From contig JAZSRU010000171.1 of NCBI GenBank assembly GCA_045538635.1, positions 1 through 24,415 on the forward strand: a DNA stretch of 24,415 nucleotides, read 5' to 3'. The DNA comes from RGIG5270 sp045538635 (lineage in GTDB: Bacteria; Verrucomicrobiota; Lentisphaeria; Victivallales; Victivallaceae). This document shows, in pieces, positions 7,721 through 13,690 of the stretch. The notes beneath the pieces were generated by a model. The model ran no database searches. It saw only the letters and a list, made by a program, of their open reading frames with translations, and was not told where the DNA came from. The translations under genes and the position numbers were made by a program. Each line of letters begins with the position of its first letter. Position 1 is the stretch's first letter.

Positions 7721-7753
7721 TTTCCTTTTCTTTCGCAGTGAAAGAAAAGGAAA
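7721..7753. repeat. Perfect 14-bp inverted repeat next to P2
   Basis: TTTCCTTTTCTTTC (7721-7734) and GAAAGAAAAGGAAA (7740-7753) are exact reverse complements around a 5-base loop. The repeat abuts the -24 box of P2. There is no T-run on the coding side of either gene, so it is not an ordinary terminator. Confidence 0.8.
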
Positions 7754-7772
7754 ACAAAAGAAAGCTCAGTAC

Positions 7773-7799
7773 CTTACTTTCTTTTCAAAAGAAAGTAAG
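7773..7799. repeat. 13-bp perfect inverted repeat
   Basis: CTTACTTTCTTTT and AAAAGAAAGTAAG flank a single C. Together with the hairpin at 7721-7753 it forms a compound palindromic block in the divergent region. Confidence 0.8.
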
Positions 7800-7856
7800 A
7801 TAAAGAAAAAATCTCCCCATTTTTTTCATCCCCTTTAAAATCCTTATGAAAACATC

Positions 7857-7871
7857 TGTCATTTTTTGACA
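7857..7871. promoter_or_regulatory. Shared enhancer-like palindrome for P2 and P3
   Basis: TGTCATTTTTTGACA is a palindrome (TGTCA-N5-TGACA) matching the paired sites upstream of P1. Its centre is about 87 bp upstream of the P3 start and 171 bp upstream of the P2 start, so one activator site could serve both promoters. Confidence 0.6.
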
Positions 7872-7923
7872 AATAATTGCAAAATATGAACAGTAAAAAA
7901 GCCTGCTTCCATTCAAATCACAC

Positions 7924-7940
7924 TTGGCACGCTTTTTGCT
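7924..7940 (+). promoter_or_regulatory. Sigma-54 promoter P3
   Basis: TTGGCAC-GCTTT-TTGCT is a full match to the sigma-54 consensus with correct spacing. The predicted start is near 7951. It reads toward the repeat-protein/phosphatase pair at 8075-9160. Confidence 0.85.
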
Positions 7941-7956
7941 TATGATTAATAAAAAT

Positions 7957-8043
7957 CTTTAAGAGTTTTTTGAAAATGATGAGAGGGTGCAGGGGGAGAA
8001 GAAAAAACTTTTTTGCAAAAAAGTTTTTCTCTTCTCCTCCTGC
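7957..8043 (-). repeat. Dispersed hairpin element, copy A
   Basis: The outer part pairs GCAGGGGGAGAAG with CTTCTCCTCCTGC, and the inner part is AAAAAACTTTTTTGCAAAAAAG. A tail related to CCAAACCTTTTCAAG lies on the left, so this copy is in minus orientation. It lies in the predicted P3 leader, about 20 bases before the ribosome site. Confidence 0.7.
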
Positions 8044-8074
8044 AAAACAATCGTCTAAAAATATGGAGGAAAAT

Positions 8075-8696
8075 ATGAAAATCGTTGAAGAATTGAAAAT
8101 GAAACTTGAAAAAGCCAGTTCCGAAGGAATCAAGGCTTTGGAGCAAAATGAAAATCCGATATATTGGTTCTTGCTGTTGGCGGAATATCCGGAGTTTGCT
8201 CCGGATAGCTCCTGGTGGTTTGATTTACGGAATCGTTGCGTTGCCATGGAGTAAATTGCTTGCCCAACAACCGCAGTTTGAAAAATATTGCCATTGGGAA
8301 AGTGTCAGCCGTTTGGAATTGATGTTGCTTGCATATCGTGCGCCGGAAATTTTCAGTCGAAAATTTCCTTTTGGGCGGGGGCATGATTTGTACGCATTTC
8401 TGACGCCGCTTGAAAAATCTTTTTTACTGGCACAAATCCCCGAATACGCAAATTTGATAGAAATGGAAGATTTAAACGACGAATTCGGTATCGGCGAATG
8501 GTTCAATTTGCTTGCAGAACAACCGCAGTTTGAAGTTTATTTTGACTGGTCAAAAGTAGAAAAACAACCCAATTACTACTGGGATATGCTGCTGAAAAAA
8601 CAGCCGCAGTTTGCTATTCACTGTGATCTGAAACAACTCTACCCCAATCAACGCCGAAAACTTTTGAAACACCAGCCGGGGATTTTTGGAGAATGA
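8075..8696 (+). pseudogene. Tandem-repeat protein (LLAxQPQF...W repeats), broken by a frameshift near 8245
   Basis: ATG 8075 has GGAGG 8 bases upstream. The first frame encodes ~59 residues with one repeat (WFLLLAEYPEFAPDSSW) and stops at TAA 8252-8254. The same repeat family continues in the next frame to 8696 (KLLAQQPQFEKYCHW, LLAEQPQFEVYFDW, LLKKQPQFAIHCDL). A single +1 shift within about 8240-8255 joins them into one protein of about 206 residues. Repeats of the W-x2-LL-x2-QPQF-x4-DW type occur in gut-bacterial accessory proteins of unknown role. The cause could be a real mutation, an assembly error, or recoding; a skip at GAG-TAA-A would give ME-KLLAQQPQF. Its end overlaps the phosphatase start by 4 bp (ATGA), so the pair was built as one operon under P3. 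Confidence 0.7.
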
Positions 8697-9160
8697 AAAT
8701 CAGAGTTTTACCGAGAATGTTTTTTGAAAAGGTTAAAGGAACACCGACCGAAGCAGAATTATTGGCAAAAGCAAAAATCATCAGCATAAATTCCAGTTGG
8801 GGATTTGACGATACTCCGCCATTTTCACCGGAATTGCTCAACCACCCGCATTTGCTGACTTTGACATTTGCCGATATATGCAACGAGCCGGAAACTCCGG
8901 AAGATTTGGGCAATGCCGTGTTGTTTAATGAAGCTATGGCAGAACATATCATGCGTTTTATCGATGACGGCAAACTGCCGCTTCTGGTACATTGTACCGC
9001 CGGGATTTCCCGCAGCGGAGCAGTCGGAGAGGTGCTGAACTGGTACTTCAACCGCTATCTGGAACACAACGCCGCCGATGATGAAGATTTTACGCAAAAC
9101 AACCGCCAAATCCAGCCAAACAACATCGTAAGACGAATAATGCTGAAAGTATTGGAATAA
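8693..9160 (+). CDS. Dual-specificity / Cys-based protein tyrosine phosphatase
   Basis: A 155-residue protein with the Cys-phosphatase P-loop HCTAGISRS: nucleophile C101 and R107 (C-x5-R), followed by G109. D61 in the loop FADICNEPE is a candidate general acid. The length and layout fit atypical dual-specificity phosphatases that remove phosphate from Tyr/Ser/Thr, or related substrates; the real substrate is not visible. No signal peptide is seen, so it is probably cytoplasmic. The ATG overlaps the stop of the frameshifted repeat protein, indicating translational coupling, and both would be controlled by sigma-54 promoter P3. If the upstream frameshift is real, reinitiation may lower its expression. 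Confidence 0.85.
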   Translation: MKIRVLPRMFFEKVKGTPTEAELLAKAKIISINSSWGFDDTPPFSPELLNHPHLLTLTFADICNEPETPEDLGNAVLFNEAMAEHIMRFIDDGKLPLLVHCTAGISRSGAVGEVLNWYFNRYLEHNAADDEDFTQNNRQIQPNNIVRRIMLKVLE

Positions 9161-9173
9161 ATGATTGTCGGAC

Positions 9174-9256
9174 TTGGGGAAGAGGAAAAAACCTTTTGAG
9201 GAAAGGTTCTTTCCCTCTTCCCCACCCCCCATCACTCTTTTCCAAACCTTTTAGAG
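9174..9256 (+). repeat. Dispersed hairpin element, copy B
   Basis: GGGGAAGAGGAAAAAACC pairs with GGTTCTTTCCCTCTTCCCC (hairpin 9176-9223). The conserved tail CACCCCCCATCACTCTTT then CCAAACCTTTT follows. It lies just after the phosphatase stop and may also stop transcription. Confidence 0.8.
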
Positions 9257-9297
9257 ATATTTTTATAACTTATCAATTCGTACATAGGAACTGAAAA

Positions 9298-9615
9298 GTG
9301 AATAATCTAATTACAGTGGCTCAATACCCAAAAAGCGAAATCCCGGAGCGTTATATCCGCATACGGGATTTGAAAAAAGCGTGTATAATCTGCCAGCATT
9401 GGACAAGCCGCCGCGATCTGCGTAAAGATAAGCGTTACATCGTGGAACTGGAACACGGCAAATGCCGCTTGCAGCACGAATTGTGCAGTTGCAAAAGTTT
9501 CCGGAAAATCCCCGAACTCCGCGGCAAAAATATGACCATAAACGAAAAACTTTACGCAAGAATGTACACAAAAGCTTTCCTGCGTAAAGTCCACACCCGC
9601 TATTACCCCCAATGA
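9298..9615 (+). CDS. Small Cys-rich basic protein, 105 aa, unknown
   Basis: The gene probably starts at GTG 9298, with AGGAA 7 bases upstream; there is no ATG nearby in frame. The protein has C29-x2-C32 and later C56, H60, C63 and C65 (GKCRLQHELCSC), a pattern suggesting a bound zinc ion. It is strongly basic (many Arg/Lys), so nucleic-acid binding is possible. I do not recognise the family. It stands alone between hairpin elements B and C, with no clear promoter seen. The sequence reads as normal coding DNA with GC-rich third positions, unlike the AT-rich genes that follow. Confidence 0.55.
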   Translation: MNNLITVAQYPKSEIPERYIRIRDLKKACIICQHWTSRRDLRKDKRYIVELEHGKCRLQHELCSCKSFRKIPELRGKNMTINEKLYARMYTKAFLRKVHTRYYPQ

Positions 9616-9658
9616 AGAATTAAGCCTTTTAATAAATAAGTTTTTAAGAAAATAAGTA

Positions 9659-9729
9659 TGTGGGAAGAAGGAAAATTTTCAGGAAATTTTCCCTCTTCCC
9701 ACACCCATCTCCCTTCAAACCTTTTCAAG
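9659..9729 (+). repeat. Dispersed hairpin element, copy C
   Basis: TGTGGGAAGAAGGAAAATTTT pairs with GAAATTTTCCCTCTTCCCACA (9659-9703), followed by the conserved tail CCCATCTCCCTTC then AAACCTTTTCAAG. It lies after the Cys-rich gene and close to the left edge of the AT-rich segment. Confidence 0.8.
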
Positions 9730-9810
9730 TACGGCTTTCATCTTTTGCTCCCGCAAAACCTGAAAAGCAATTTAAAAATAATACTCAAATTGCTCCAAAA
9801 TCTAATTTCT

Positions 9811-10908
9811 TTAATTGTCTAAATTATAATTTTTAATTATTTCGCATAACTCATTTATGCAATTTTTCAGTTTTTCTGTAATTTTATCTTCATTATCATA
9901 ACAATATAGTATAAAATCATCATCCCAATTTTTAAATTCATTATCCATCCAACGCCATATAAACCATGCTGCAGATTGAGACCAACCATCAATACATATC
10001 TTACATTTTAATTTATCTCCTTTATATGTAAGTCCATAACATAAATCTCGAAAATTAGGACTTTGGAATTGAAATTCTATACGATATGGCTTGTCTTTAT
10101 CTTTACTATCGTAATATACTCCTGAATATCTCGCTGCACTTAATTTTTCGCTAAATATCATATCCTCCAGAGTTATTTTTTGCATAATATTTTTAATTAT
10201 CTGAGCTTTAGCTTTATTAAAATTTGCGTATATTAAACTTGAAGCACTAAAAGACTCTTTTGAACCAATTATTTCTTTTAACATTTCTTCCTCATATTTT
10301 TCTTCCAGATTATTTCCTGTTAAATCATTGATTAAATTTAAATACTGTTGTAATACTTCTCTAACAAATGGAATATCTACTGCTTCTTTTATACAATTTA
10401 CAATCCATTGACGAATTTCACATGCATATGAAATATTTTTATATTTCACCCCATTTCCTGTCAAGGCAAGATGTCCATCCAATGTTAAAAATATTATCTC
10501 TCCGTCAAAATTATTATTTTTTAGCCAGTCATTGTATTTTTTTAACTGATCCTCAACCTCTGCTGCATATATTTTATTTTCAATAATTATATATTTATTA
10601 TTATTTTTTATTAAAATATCTAGTCTTCCGTTGCTGATTGAGTACTCTCTCCACATTGATGTTTTTTGCGATTTGTCATAATCAATATTAAGCATATCAC
10701 AAAATAAATGAAGAAATACATCTCCTACCCCATGACTGCCATTGGGATTTAAAAATTCAGCAATTATATCAGAATGTGAATTTTCATAATGATTAACTTT
10801 ACATAATTTAAATACATTAAATTTATCACCTTTAGCTATTCTTATTTCTTCATTTTTATGATGTAATAATGCTATATGTTTTAAAAACCTTTTTATTTCT
10901 AAATTCAT
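9811..10908 (-). CDS. PD-(D/E)XK superfamily nuclease (PDDEXK_4-like)
   Basis: A 365-residue protein matching the PDDEXK_4-type nuclease layout. An N-terminal helix FNVFKL is followed by YENSHSDIIAEFLNPNGSHG (E42, H45, and the conserved LxPxGSHG), then GRLDILI (D97) and IIIENKI (E110-x-K112), then QLKKYNDWL (Q121). That gives the D...E-x-K catalytic core. Family members are DNA nucleases often found in accessory and defence loci. The C-terminal ~200 residues are unassigned. The gene is strikingly AT-rich with many ATA/AAT/TTA codons, unlike its neighbours, which points to recent transfer. It lies 16 bp after the unknown gene 10925-11686 and would share its promoter. ATG 10908 follows AGGTAT, a modest ribosome site. 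Confidence 0.85.
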   Translation of the reverse strand: MNLEIKRFLKHIALLHHKNEEIRIAKGDKFNVFKLCKVNHYENSHSDIIAEFLNPNGSHGVGDVFLHLFCDMLNIDYDKSQKTSMWREYSISNGRLDILIKNNNKYIIIENKIYAAEVEDQLKKYNDWLKNNNFDGEIIFLTLDGHLALTGNGVKYKNISYACEIRQWIVNCIKEAVDIPFVREVLQQYLNLINDLTGNNLEEKYEEEMLKEIIGSKESFSASSLIYANFNKAKAQIIKNIMQKITLEDMIFSEKLSAARYSGVYYDSKDKDKPYRIEFQFQSPNFRDLCYGLTYKGDKLKCKICIDGWSQSAAWFIWRWMDNEFKNWDDDFILYCYDNEDKITEKLKNCINELCEIIKNYNLDN

Positions 10909-10924
10909 AGTTTAATACCTGTAT

Positions 10925-11686
10925 TTAAAACTCCAGTTGCTCAATGATTTTATTTTTATCTGTAATGGTAAAATCCCATTCCCAACCATCGGCTGATTGA
11001 CGATACCTTAATGGTACATCTATTTTTTTACCACGATTTTTATCAATAAAATTTTCCAATTTTGTTTTAGTTACGCGTTGGCAATTGTATTTTTCAAGAA
11101 ATTCCGGACGAATATCAATTTCGATAGTATCATTAGCTAATGGAACTCCAAAAATTCTGATTGATAAATCAAGAAAATATTCTGCCTCGTGTAAATAACG
11201 TTCTTTTTCACCATAGCCGTGATCAATGCTATGTTTCTTGATATACACGATTTGCCCATTTAGAGTACTTTCCATAATAATTGGTTCAGACTCTTCTGTG
11301 ATATTTTCGCAAATTTGAAATTTAAGTTTTGATGTCCGAATTTCTTTATTGGTTGTCCTATCTCTTATCATATGAATCATTTTTCTTCCAATTAATCTAT
11401 CAATATCTTCAGCAACTCGTCTGTATAAATGTTCAACATCCCATATTGTGACAATATCGGATGAAATTCTGAAAAATTCAGCTATAGAAAACCTATCTGG
11501 TTTTGAATAAAAAAATTCTAAAAATTGTTCAAAAGCAATTTTGGATATATCTAGTTTTTGTTTCTCATAATTCAATTTACCATCTGAAAAATTTTTTACG
11601 AACCAATTTAAAAAATAATCTGGAACTTGCCAATTGATAATAAAATTATCTTCACCGTGATATGAATTAAAAATCTTTATTCTCAT
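10925..11686 (-). CDS. Unknown protein, 253 aa, partner of PD-(D/E)XK nuclease
   Basis: I recognise no family. ATG 11686 has AGGAA about 8 bases upstream. The protein looks soluble, with no signal peptide or membrane segments. The first 80 residues are rich in Trp/Phe/Tyr (INWQVPDYFLNWFVKNF), the middle is helical (DVEHLYRRVAEDIDRLIGRKM), and the C-terminus has a beta pattern. It shares the AT-rich codon use of the downstream nuclease, so the two probably arrived together. A good sigma-70 promoter with TG-extended -10 lies just upstream. As the first gene of a two-gene unit with a nuclease it could be a specificity, sensor or antitoxin component; nothing in the sequence settles this. Confidence 0.7.
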   Translation of the reverse strand: MRIKIFNSYHGEDNFIINWQVPDYFLNWFVKNFSDGKLNYEKQKLDISKIAFEQFLEFFYSKPDRFSIAEFFRISSDIVTIWDVEHLYRRVAEDIDRLIGRKMIHMIRDRTTNKEIRTSKLKFQICENITEESEPIIMESTLNGQIVYIKKHSIDHGYGEKERYLHEAEYFLDLSIRIFGVPLANDTIEIDIRPEFLEKYNCQRVTKTKLENFIDKNRGKKIDVPLRYRQSADGWEWDFTITDKNKIIEQLEF

Positions 11687-11725
11687 TTTCCTATTCCTTT
11701 TTTTGATTATAATAATTGTTTTTTT

Positions 11726-11753
11726 ATTATAGCATGAGTTTTATTTTTTGCAA
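11726..11753 (-). promoter_or_regulatory. Sigma-70 promoter of the AT-rich two-gene unit
   Basis: On the minus strand TTGCAA (11753-11748), 16-bp spacer, TATAAT (11731-11726) with TGC directly before the -10 box. It sits just after the sirtuin stop codon. Confidence 0.65.
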
Positions 11754-11761
11754 TTGCAGGG

Positions 11762-12520
11762 TCATGGCTTGTTATAAAAGTTTTGCAGGGCGGTGCAGAA
11801 TTGTTGGATGTCAGGAAAGATAAAAGCAGCATCGCGGTCGTACGAAGTCGGCTGCTCATTTACAATAATTATTTTGCCGTGATTAAGTTTACATGCCATC
11901 GGAAGCGTTGACACCGGAGCAACAGTCAGACTGCTGCCGAAAACAAGAACGATGTCGGCTTTTTCAAAATCATGAAATGCTTGATTTAAGAGTTTCTCAT
12001 CAAGATTTTCTCCGTAAAAAACAACATCCGGTTTGATAAGTCCGCCGCAATGACAGCGGGGAACTTCACCTTTGGCAACGATTCTTCTTATTTCGTCCAG
12101 CGGCATATAAAAATCTCCGCATTTGCAGCAGCTGTGTGTATATAAATTCCCGTGAAGTTCATACGCTTTTGAGCCGGCTTGGGTATGCAGACAGTCAATA
12201 TTCTGGGTATAAAGTGCATCGACTACGCCCTTTTGCTGTAAAGAAGCAAGCACATTATGACATACAGACGGAGTTTTATCAAGCATCGGATAAAGATATT
12301 CATGTGCAAAACGATAAAAAATTTCAGGATGTAAATGAAAAAAATCAATATCAAATAATGTCTGACGGTCATAACCTTCAAAAAGAGTTCCTTGCGTGTA
12401 AAATCCGTTTTTACCGCGGAAATCAGGAATCCCTGAAAGCGTCGAAACTCCGGCTCCCGTCAGTACAACAATTTTTTCAGCATATTCAAACGATTCAAAA
12501 CATTCAGTAAATCTATCCAT
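11762..12520 (-). CDS. Sir2-family NAD-dependent protein deacylase
   Basis: A 252-residue sirtuin with all hallmark parts: the NAD loop GAGVSTLSGIPDFRG (22-36), TQNIDCLH (105-112), catalytic H123 in ELHGN, zinc cysteines in CCKC (131-134) and CHC (156-158), KPDVVFYGE (163-171) and FGSSL (194-198). Sirtuins remove acyl groups from lysine using NAD+, making nicotinamide and O-acyl-ADP-ribose. Residues near the active site do not clearly show the Y-x2-R pair of desuccinylases, so deacetylase activity is more likely. ATG 12520 has GAGG upstream. It stands alone, flanked by hairpin element D and the AT-rich unit. It has no extra effector domain, so a defence-type Sir2 is unlikely. Confidence 0.92.
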   Translation of the reverse strand: MDRFTECFESFEYAEKIVVLTGAGVSTLSGIPDFRGKNGFYTQGTLFEGYDRQTLFDIDFFHLHPEIFYRFAHEYLYPMLDKTPSVCHNVLASLQQKGVVDALYTQNIDCLHTQAGSKAYELHGNLYTHSCCKCGDFYMPLDEIRRIVAKGEVPRCHCGGLIKPDVVFYGENLDEKLLNQAFHDFEKADIVLVFGSSLTVAPVSTLPMACKLNHGKIIIVNEQPTSYDRDAAFIFPDIQQFCTALQNFYNKP

Positions 12521-12539
12521 ATTTCAGCCTCATTTATTA

Positions 12540-12643
12540 CTTGAAAAGGTTTGGAAAAAGATAGGGAGGTTGCAGGAGGGGAAGAAAAGAACCATATAAA
12601 AAGGCGGGTGGAACGCCAAAAGGTTTTTTCTTCCATTCCTGCA
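12540..12643 (-). repeat. Dispersed hairpin element, copy D (long form)
   Basis: Long arms TGCAGGAGGGGAAGAAAAG and CTTCCATTCCTGCA enclose an inner hairpin GGCG-GGTGGAA-CGCC. The conserved tail, here CTTGAAAAGGTTTGG on the plus strand, is on the left, so this copy is in minus orientation. It separates the sirtuin gene from the activator remnant. Confidence 0.8.
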
Positions 12644-12657
12644 TATCTCATCCAATC

Positions 12658-13191
12658 TTACTCCAGATATTTTTTGACCGTGTTGCGGGCTGCTTTTAAT
12701 GCTTCGGCGGTGCGGGTCAGGTTGCGGTCGTATTTTTCATAAACGCGTTTAATGTGTGAACGGATGGCGGAGTCGAGATCGTCGGGGATTTCTTCGTTTG
12801 AAGTGCTTGACGGTTTCAGTCCGGCGGTAAGGGCTTTTTGCTCACGAATAAGTTTGGCAAAATCTGTTTCATCCAGTACACTGGCACGCTCAAGGATGTT
12901 TTGCAATTCACGCACGTTGCCGGGGTAGTTATAATTTTTCAAATCCTGAATCTGTTGAGGTTCAAGACGGTGAAAGTGATTTTTGAGCCAGAAGCCGTTG
13001 GCGATTTGTTCAATGTCTTCCAGATGGTCTCGCAGGGGCGGCGCATAAATCTGAATAACGCAAAGCCGATGATACAAATCTTCGCGGAATTTGCCTTCAC
13101 GAACCATTTGAGCGAGGTCCTTGTTGGTGGCAGTAATCAGACGGACATCAACAGAAATTTCCTCTTTGCCGCAAATATTTGAATAAATCAT
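12658..13191 (-). pseudogene. Sigma-54-dependent transcriptional activator, 5'-truncated
   Basis: Only the C-terminal part of a sigma-54 enhancer-binding protein remains. Homology begins abruptly at ICGKEEISVDVRLITATN (sensor I) and continues through GKFREDLYHRL (arginine finger area), APPLRDHLEDI and YPGNVRELQNILERA (sensor II). It ends in a Fis-type helix-turn-helix (LTRTAEALKAARNTVKKYLE). The Walker A, Walker B and GAFTGA parts are missing; I found no trace of them in the 500 bases upstream. The first five residues (MIYSN) are not homologous, so the break is at about 13176-13190. It cannot hydrolyse ATP. It could still bind DNA as a fragment, but a dead remnant is more likely. It may be the relic of a regulator of the nearby sigma-54 promoters. 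Confidence 0.85.
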
Positions 13192-13227
13192 AAAAAAATT
13201 TCATATTTTTTGGCAAAAACACAACAG

Positions 13228-13248
13228 AGTGGACGCAAAATGTCCACT
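13228..13248. repeat. 7-bp inverted repeat upstream of small ORF
   Basis: AGTGGAC-GCAAAAT-GTCCACT, perfect 7-bp arms with a 7-base spacer. It lies between the truncated activator and the 68-codon ORF and could be an operator; no T-run follows on either strand. Confidence 0.5.
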
Positions 13249-13295
13249 TGAAGGCAGTATATTATATGCAGATCAACAAAAACAGGAGCTTGTAA

Positions 13296-13502
13296 ATGAA
13301 TTTTTTCAATCAAAAATCAAAACCAACATCATTTCTGGATATTGTAAAACTGTTATCCGACAATTCTGACAATCTGAACAAAATCACATCCGGAAATCAG
13401 AATTCTGACTATTCCTCATGCGACGGATTTGATCCGATCTGGGATGACAATCTTCCTGATGATTATGTTTTCAATGGATGGGGTGGTCTGGATGATGAGT
13501 GA
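13296..13502 (+). CDS. Small acidic protein, 68 aa, unknown
   Basis: AGGAG stands 7 bases before ATG 13296, the main evidence that this is translated. The protein is acidic and rich in Asn/Asp/Ser, with a C-terminal half of Asp and aromatic residues (FDPIWDDNLPDDYVFNGWGG). It has no signal peptide or membrane segment, and I know no family. It is an orphan between the broken activator and the GntR locus. It may be a junction ORF with no function; an acidic DNA-mimic or inhibitor is only a speculation. Confidence 0.45.
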   Translation: MNFFNQKSKPTSFLDIVKLLSDNSDNLNKITSGNQNSDYSSCDGFDPIWDDNLPDDYVFNGWGGLDDE

Positions 13503-13617
13503 ATTTATACAACAATCATGAAAACTGCTGAAACATACAAATCCCTGCCCCCTCCCTTTTTTAAACAACTGATCCTCTGCCGTTTTATAAAAAATCACTT
13601 TTTCTGCAAAAAAATAT

Positions 13618-13646
13618 TTGACTTTTCAATTTAAAGAGAATATATT
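13618..13646 (+). promoter_or_regulatory. Sigma-70 promoter of the GntR/aldolase operon
   Basis: TTGACT (13618-13623), 17-bp spacer, TATATT (13641-13646), each 5 of 6 consensus bases. The predicted start is about 13653, leaving a ~38-base leader before ATG 13691. Confidence 0.7.
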
Positions 13647-13659
13647 ATCCAAAAATAAG

Positions 13660-13677
13660 TTGAACATATTGAACATA
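13660..13677 (+). promoter_or_regulatory. Tandem TTGAACATA repeat, candidate operator
   Basis: Two exact adjacent copies of TTGAACATA just downstream of the predicted transcription start. This is a good place for repression by the GntR-type regulator encoded next. GntR sites are usually palindromes, so the direct-repeat form is unusual. Confidence 0.5.
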
Positions 13678-13690
13678 TACGAGTATTTTT

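Larger units (their letters stand above)
7670..8074. other. Divergent regulatory region without genes
   Basis: About 400 bases between two divergently transcribed units. From left to right it holds the P2 leader, sigma-54 promoter P2, two inverted repeats, the palindrome TGTCATTTTTTGACA, sigma-54 promoter P3, and hairpin element A in the P3 leader. Open frames here have no ribosome site and are built from the palindromes, so I see no gene. Confidence 0.8.

Noticed and set aside
6633..7871. Palindromes read as NifA sites (TGT-N10-ACA)
   Set aside because: Spacing here is TGT-N9-ACA, one base short, and no nitrogen-fixation genes are present.
7970..8074. N-terminal extension of the repeat protein from ATG 7970
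   Set aside because: It would encode the hairpin element itself; ATG 8075 with GGAGG is much better.
7957..9729. Hairpin elements as a CRISPR array
   Set aside because: Copies are widely spaced, in both orientations, with differing stems and no regular spacers or cas genes.
11762..12520. Defence-type Sir2 (NADase effector)
   Set aside because: All residues of a class deacylase sirtuin including four zinc cysteines are present, with no effector fusion or defence partner.
12551..12742. Plus-strand 63-codon ORF
   Set aside because: Made of hairpin element D and the antisense of the activator remnant; no ribosome site.
13209..13225. TTGGCA upstream of the activator remnant as a fourth sigma-54 promoter
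   Set aside because: No TTGC occurs 12 bp downstream of the GG; only the -24 half is present.
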